A stretch of 64,000 nt of DNA from contig NZ_CP043641.1 of NCBI RefSeq assembly GCF_014217625.1, positions 1,178,001-1,242,000 of the forward strand, in the 5' to 3' direction. The notes beneath the pieces are model-generated. The model was given only the letters and a program-made list of their open reading frames with translations, ran no database searches and was not told where the DNA came from. The number at the start of each line of letters is the position of its first letter. The stretch's first letter is position 1. The position numbers were made by a program, and so were the translations under genes. Positions 60,963-64,000 of the stretch are shown piece by piece. Origin of the DNA: Leifsonia shinshuensis. Lineage in GTDB: Bacteria; Actinomycetota; Actinomycetes; Actinomycetales; Microbacteriaceae.

Positions 60963-62543
60963 ATGACTCTGAGCCCGGAACAGACCGACGGCGCTGCGGC
61001 GGCCGTCGCCACGGAGAAGCCGAGCGTCTACGCCCGGCCCGGCACCGCGGGCTCCGTCGTGAGCTTCGCGACCCGCTACGACCACTTCATCGGCGGCCGC
61101 TACGTCGCCCCGGCGAGCGGCCAGTACTTCGAGGACGTCACGCCGGTGACCGGGAGGCCGTTCACCGAGATCGCGCGCGGCACCGCCGCCGACGTCGACC
61201 GGGCCGTGGACGCCGCGTGGGCTGCGTTCCCCGAGTGGAGCAGGACCTCCGCCGCCGAGCGCGCGCTGCTGCTCACCCGCATCGCCGACCGCATGGAGGC
61301 CAACCTCGAGCTGCTCGCCGTCGCCGAGACCTGGGAGAACGGCAAGCCGGTGCGCGAGACGCTCGCGGCCGACATCCCGCTCGCGATCGACCACTTCCGC
61401 TACTTCGCCGGTGCGATCCGCGCCCAGGAGGGCGGCATCAGCGAGCTCGACCACGACACGATCGCGTACCACTTCCACGAGCCGCTCGGCGTCGTCGCGC
61501 AGATCATCCCGTGGAACTTCCCGATCCTGATGGCCACGTGGAAGCTCGCGCCGGCCCTCGCCGCGGGCAACTGCGTGGTGCTGAAGCCCGCTGAGCAGAC
61601 GCCGGCCTCCATCCACGTCCTCCTCGACCTGATCCGCGACCTGCTGCCGGACGGCGTGCTCAACATCGTCAACGGCTTCGGCTTCGAGGCGGGCGCCCCG
61701 CTCGCCTCGCACCCGCGCGTCCGCAAAGTCGCGTTCACCGGCGAAACCACGACCGGCCGGCTGATCATGCAGTACGCGAGCGAGAACCTGATCCCGGTGA
61801 CGCTGGAGCTCGGCGGCAAGAGCCCGAACATCTTCTTCGAGGACGTCGCGGCGCAGAAGGACTCGTTCTACGACAAGGCGCTGGAGGGCTTCTCGTTCTT
61901 CGCGCTGAACCAGGGCGAGGTCTGCACCTGCCCGTCCCGCGCTCTGGTGCAGAAGTCGATCTACGACGGCTTCGTCGCCGACGGGCTGGAGCGCGTGAAG
62001 CGCATCACGCAGGGCGACCCGCTCGACGTCTCCACGATGATCGGCGCGCAGGCCTCCAACGACCAGCTGGAGAAGATCCTCTCCTACATGGACATCGGGC
62101 GGCAGGAGGGCGCGAAGCTGCTCACCGGCGGCGAGCGCGCCGACCTGGGCGGGGACCTCGCCGGCGGGTTCTACGTGCAGCCGACCGTTTTCGAGGGCGT
62201 CAACTCGATGCGGATCTTCCAGGAGGAGATCTTCGGCCCGGTGCTCGCGCTGACCAGCTTCGACGGCTTCGACGACGCGATCGCGACCGCCAACGACACG
62301 CTGTACGGGCTGGGCGCCGGCGTCTGGAGCCGCGACGGGTCGCAGCTCTACCGGGCCGGGCGCGCGATCGAGGCCGGCCGGGTCTGGTCGAACACGTACC
62401 ACCAGTACCCCGCGCATGCGGCGTTCGGCGGGTACAAGCAGTCCGGCATCGGCCGGGAGAACCACAAGATGATGCTGGACCACTACCAGCAGACCAAGAA
62501 CCTGCTGGTGTCGTACGCCGACGGCCCGATGGGGTTCTTCTAG
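60963..62543 (+). CDS. NAD(P)-dependent aldehyde dehydrogenase, acetaldehyde type
   Basis: 526 aa, ATG with AAGGGA upstream. Rossmann and catalytic features: [59 protein letters not shown] (general-base Glu) and [14 protein letters not shown] (nucleophile Cys). Length and EVCTCPSR suit the ExaC/AldA group that oxidises acetaldehyde and similar aldehydes, often paired with DUF779. Followed 20 bp later by the DUF779 gene. Confidence 0.9.
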   Translation: MTLSPEQTDGAAAAVATEKPSVYARPGTAGSVVSFATRYDHFIGGRYVAPASGQYFEDVTPVTGRPFTEIARGTAADVDRAVDAAWAAFPEWSRTSAAERALLLTRIADRMEANLELLAVAETWENGKPVRETLAADIPLAIDHFRYFAGAIRAQEGGISELDHDTIAYHFHEPLGVVAQIIPWNFPILMATWKLAPALAAGNCVVLKPAEQTPASIHVLLDLIRDLLPDGVLNIVNGFGFEAGAPLASHPRVRKVAFTGETTTGRLIMQYASENLIPVTLELGGKSPNIFFEDVAAQKDSFYDKALEGFSFFALNQGEVCTCPSRALVQKSIYDGFVADGLERVKRITQGDPLDVSTMIGAQASNDQLEKILSYMDIGRQEGAKLLTGGERADLGGDLAGGFYVQPTVFEGVNSMRIFQEEIFGPVLALTSFDGFDDAIATANDTLYGLGAGVWSRDGSQLYRAGRAIEAGRVWSNTYHQYPAHAAFGGYKQSGIGRENHKMMLDHYQQTKNLLVSYADGPMGFF

Positions 62544-62563
62544 AGCCGACGGGACCTCGGCTG

Positions 62564-62947
62564 ATGGAGACCATCCCGTCCCGCGTGGACGTCACGCCGG
62601 CCGCCGCAGCGATGCTGCGGCGGCTGGCGGCCGCCCACGGCCCGCTCATGTTCCACCAGTCCGGCGGCTGCTGCGACGGCTCGTCGCCGATGTGCTATCC
62701 GGTCGGGATGTTCCGGGTCGGCGCCTCCGACGTGCTGCTCGGCGCTCCGGAGGTCGACGGGATCGGCCCCGTGCGCGTGTTCATGTCGGCCGCCCAGTTC
62801 GAGTACTGGAAGTACACGCACCTGACGATCGACTTGGTCGACGGCCGCGGCAGCGGGTTCTCGGTGGAGGCTCCGGAGGGCAAGCGGTTCCTCATCCGGT
62901 CCCGGCTGCTCGACGACGCCGAGCTGGCCGCGTTCGGGCTGGACTGA
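62564..62947 (+). CDS. DUF779 protein, partner of aldehyde dehydrogenase
   Basis: 127 aa. SGGCCDGSSPMCYPVGMF holds a conserved Cys pair plus Cys that could bind metal, and FEYWKYTHLTIDLVDGRGSGFSVEAPEGKRFLIRSRLL is the family core. DUF779 genes sit next to acetaldehyde-type dehydrogenases in many bacteria, and a role in supporting that enzyme is presumed. Confidence 0.88.
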   Translation: METIPSRVDVTPAAAAMLRRLAAAHGPLMFHQSGGCCDGSSPMCYPVGMFRVGASDVLLGAPEVDGIGPVRVFMSAAQFEYWKYTHLTIDLVDGRGSGFSVEAPEGKRFLIRSRLLDDAELAAFGLD

Positions 62948-62963
62948 GCGAACGGGCCGGGAC

Positions 62964-63401
62964 TCACAGACCGCGGGAGGGCGTCGCATCCGGGCGCGAC
63001 CGGCGCCCTCCCGCAACGACCGCCACCAGCGCGATCCCGATCACCGTCCCGAGAGCGTTCGCGAGCAGGTCCCGCGGGTCGCTCACCCGCGCCGGCAGGA
63101 ACAGCTGCACGAACTCGATCGTCAGCGTGGCCGCGGCGCCGAGCGCGAACGCCAGCCACCACCGCCAGCGGCCGAGCAGCACCGCGAACAGGACGCCCAT
63201 CGGGACGAACAGCAGGATGTTCGCCGTGAACTCCACCACGTCGTAGTCGACCCAGGCGAGCAGCTGCGTCGACGCGAAGGTCGCCAGCAACCCATCCAGC
63301 AGCGTGTTGCGGTGCGGGTCGGCCGGGAACGGGTTCAGCGTGATCCACGCCACGACCAGCAGGTAGGCGGCGGTGACGGCGAGGAGGACGCGGTGGAGCA
63401 T
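62964..63401 (-). CDS. VanZ-like membrane protein
   Basis: 145 aa from the ATG at 63401. Four membrane segments; TLNPFP near the first, VVEFTANILLFVPMGVLFAVLLG (E..N...F.P.G pattern) and TIEFVQLFLPARVSDPRDLLANALGTVIGI (E..Q...R..D..D...N..G pattern) are the VanZ hallmarks. Function outside glycopeptide resistance is unknown and no van genes are near, so resistance is not implied. The start is 18 bp from the divergent LtrA-like start. Confidence 0.85.
   Translation of the reverse strand: MLHRVLLAVTAAYLLVVAWITLNPFPADPHRNTLLDGLLATFASTQLLAWVDYDVVEFTANILLFVPMGVLFAVLLGRWRWWLAFALGAAATLTIEFVQLFLPARVSDPRDLLANALGTVIGIALVAVVAGGRRSRPDATPSRGL
62973..63014. terminator. Possible terminator inside the 3' end of the VanZ-like gene
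   Basis: Perfect 11-bp inverted repeat gcgggagggcg / cgccctcccgc with a 20-nt loop, 26 bp past the DUF779 stop. It overlaps coding bases of the VanZ-like gene. Confidence 0.35.
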
Positions 63402-63406
63402 CCTCC

Positions 63407-63412
63407 TATGCT
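63407..63412 (+). promoter_or_regulatory. -10 element for a leaderless LtrA-like mRNA
   Basis: TATGCT, 7 nt, then the ATG at 63420. Confidence 0.45.
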
Positions 63413-63419
63413 TGCGCAC

Positions 63420-64000
63420 ATGAGCATCGCCTTCCGCATCCCGATGTCCGGTCGGTCGACCGATGAGGAGCACCGCGTCTCCAGCCCGCTCGAGCTGCTC
63501 TTCGACCTCACGTTCGTCGTCGCGGTCGCCCAGGTGTCCGCGCAGCTGGCGCGCGCGAGCGAGCAGGGCCACGCTCTCGCCTCCCTCGGCCCCTATCTGA
63601 TGGTGTTCTTCGCGATCTGGTGGGCGTGGATGAACTTCACCTGGTTCGCGTCGGCGTACGACACGGACGACGTGCCCTACCGGCTGATGACGATGCTGCA
63701 GATGGGCGGTGTGCTGGTGCTGGCGGCGGGAGTGCCTGCCGCGTTCGAGCGCCAGGAATTCACCGCGATAATCATCGGCTACGTCATCATGCGGCTGGCG
63801 ATGGTGGGCCAGTGGGTGCGCGCGGCGATCGAGCATCCCGACGGGCGGACCACGGCGCGCAGGTACGCGATTGGGATCGCGGCGGTTCAGGTGCTGTGGG
63901 TGGCCTGGGGCTTCCTGCCCGTCGAACTGAAGCTCTGGACATTCCTGCTCGCCGCCCTGCTGGAACTGCTGGTGCCGGTGTGGGCGGAGCGGCCGGGGAT
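63420..64000 (+). CDS. LtrA-like (low temperature requirement A) membrane protein, 5' part
   Basis: The first 193 codons; the gene runs off the window. The N-terminus SSPLELLFDLTFVVAVAQVSAQL and FAIWWAWMNFTWFASAYDTDDVPYRLMTMLQMGGVLVLAAGVP are the LtrA signature, with successive membrane helices. LtrA was first linked to cold growth in Listeria; its biochemical role is unknown. The family usually has about 380-420 aa, so roughly half is visible. Confidence 0.85.
   Translation, partial: MSIAFRIPMSGRSTDEEHRVSSPLELLFDLTFVVAVAQVSAQLARASEQGHALASLGPYLMVFFAIWWAWMNFTWFASAYDTDDVPYRLMTMLQMGGVLVLAAGVPAAFERQEFTAIIIGYVIMRLAMVGQWVRAAIEHPDGRTTARRYAIGIAAVQVLWVAWGFLPVELKLWTFLLAALLELLVPVWAERPG

Noticed and set aside
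62964..63401. VanZ-like gene as an antibiotic-resistance determinant
   Set aside because: No vanHAX, vanRS or other resistance gene nearby; VanZ-like proteins are widespread with unrelated roles.

Overview
The window is high-GC DNA with a strong third-position G/C bias, frequent GTG starts and ATGA/GTGA overlaps. It is almost certainly chromosomal DNA of an actinobacterium. The gene set and orders point to Microbacteriaceae, perhaps a Leifsonia relative; the genus is a guess. No tRNA, rRNA, CRISPR array, IS element or prophage gene was seen.

Region 1 (1-10.7 kb) is the most accessory part. It opens inside a Wadjet/MksBEF-type SMC defence operon: the tail of JetA, then complete JetB and JetC. 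No JetD follows; the next gene is a convergent isochorismatase-fold hydrolase. Then come a ROK regulator, a three-gene operon of unknown function (FAD oxidoreductase, membrane-anchored small protein, HTTM-like membrane protein), and a second ROK regulator coupled to a free-standing protein resembling the C-terminal domain of GH3 glycosidases.

Region 2 (10.8-31.4 kb) is an old actinobacterial block whose order resembles Rv3193c-Rv3211 of M. tuberculosis: UPF0182, PDZ/Lon-like protease, DUF2342 zincin-like protein, a ThiF/cyclodehydratase-like protein, a short UvrD2, NudC, an APH-fold pseudokinase, the AdnA/AdnB helicase-nucleases of double-strand-break resection, DUF3107, a membrane protein, a ferritin-like protein and a DEAD-box RNA helicase. 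Its gaps carry dispersed short repeats and a DnaA-box pair.

Region 3 (31.4-40.5 kb) holds a secreted lytic transglycosylase, a PHP phosphoesterase, aminopeptidase P, an operon for phosphorylated ketose metabolism (class II aldolase, HAD phosphatase, DhaL, DhaK) and, just upstream of it, a one-polypeptide sensor kinase/receiver/LuxR regulator.

Region 4 (40.5-56.1 kb) is housekeeping: a stress protein, the MgtE-like/DUF1003/Mrp operon, a PLP decarboxylase with an MFS symporter, TatB, an O-methyltransferase, DUF3117, a GT-C membrane glycosyltransferase, divergent dapE/dapD of lysine and cell-wall synthesis, and a bkdABC branched-chain 2-oxoacid dehydrogenase operon divergent from an Lrp regulator.

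Region 5 (56.1-64 kb) has PNPase, a fructosamine-kinase-like protein, a GAF regulator with an aldehyde dehydrogenase/DUF779 operon, a VanZ-like protein and the start of an LtrA-like membrane protein. Many promoters here look leaderless, with a -10 hexamer placed 6-7 nt before the start codon.
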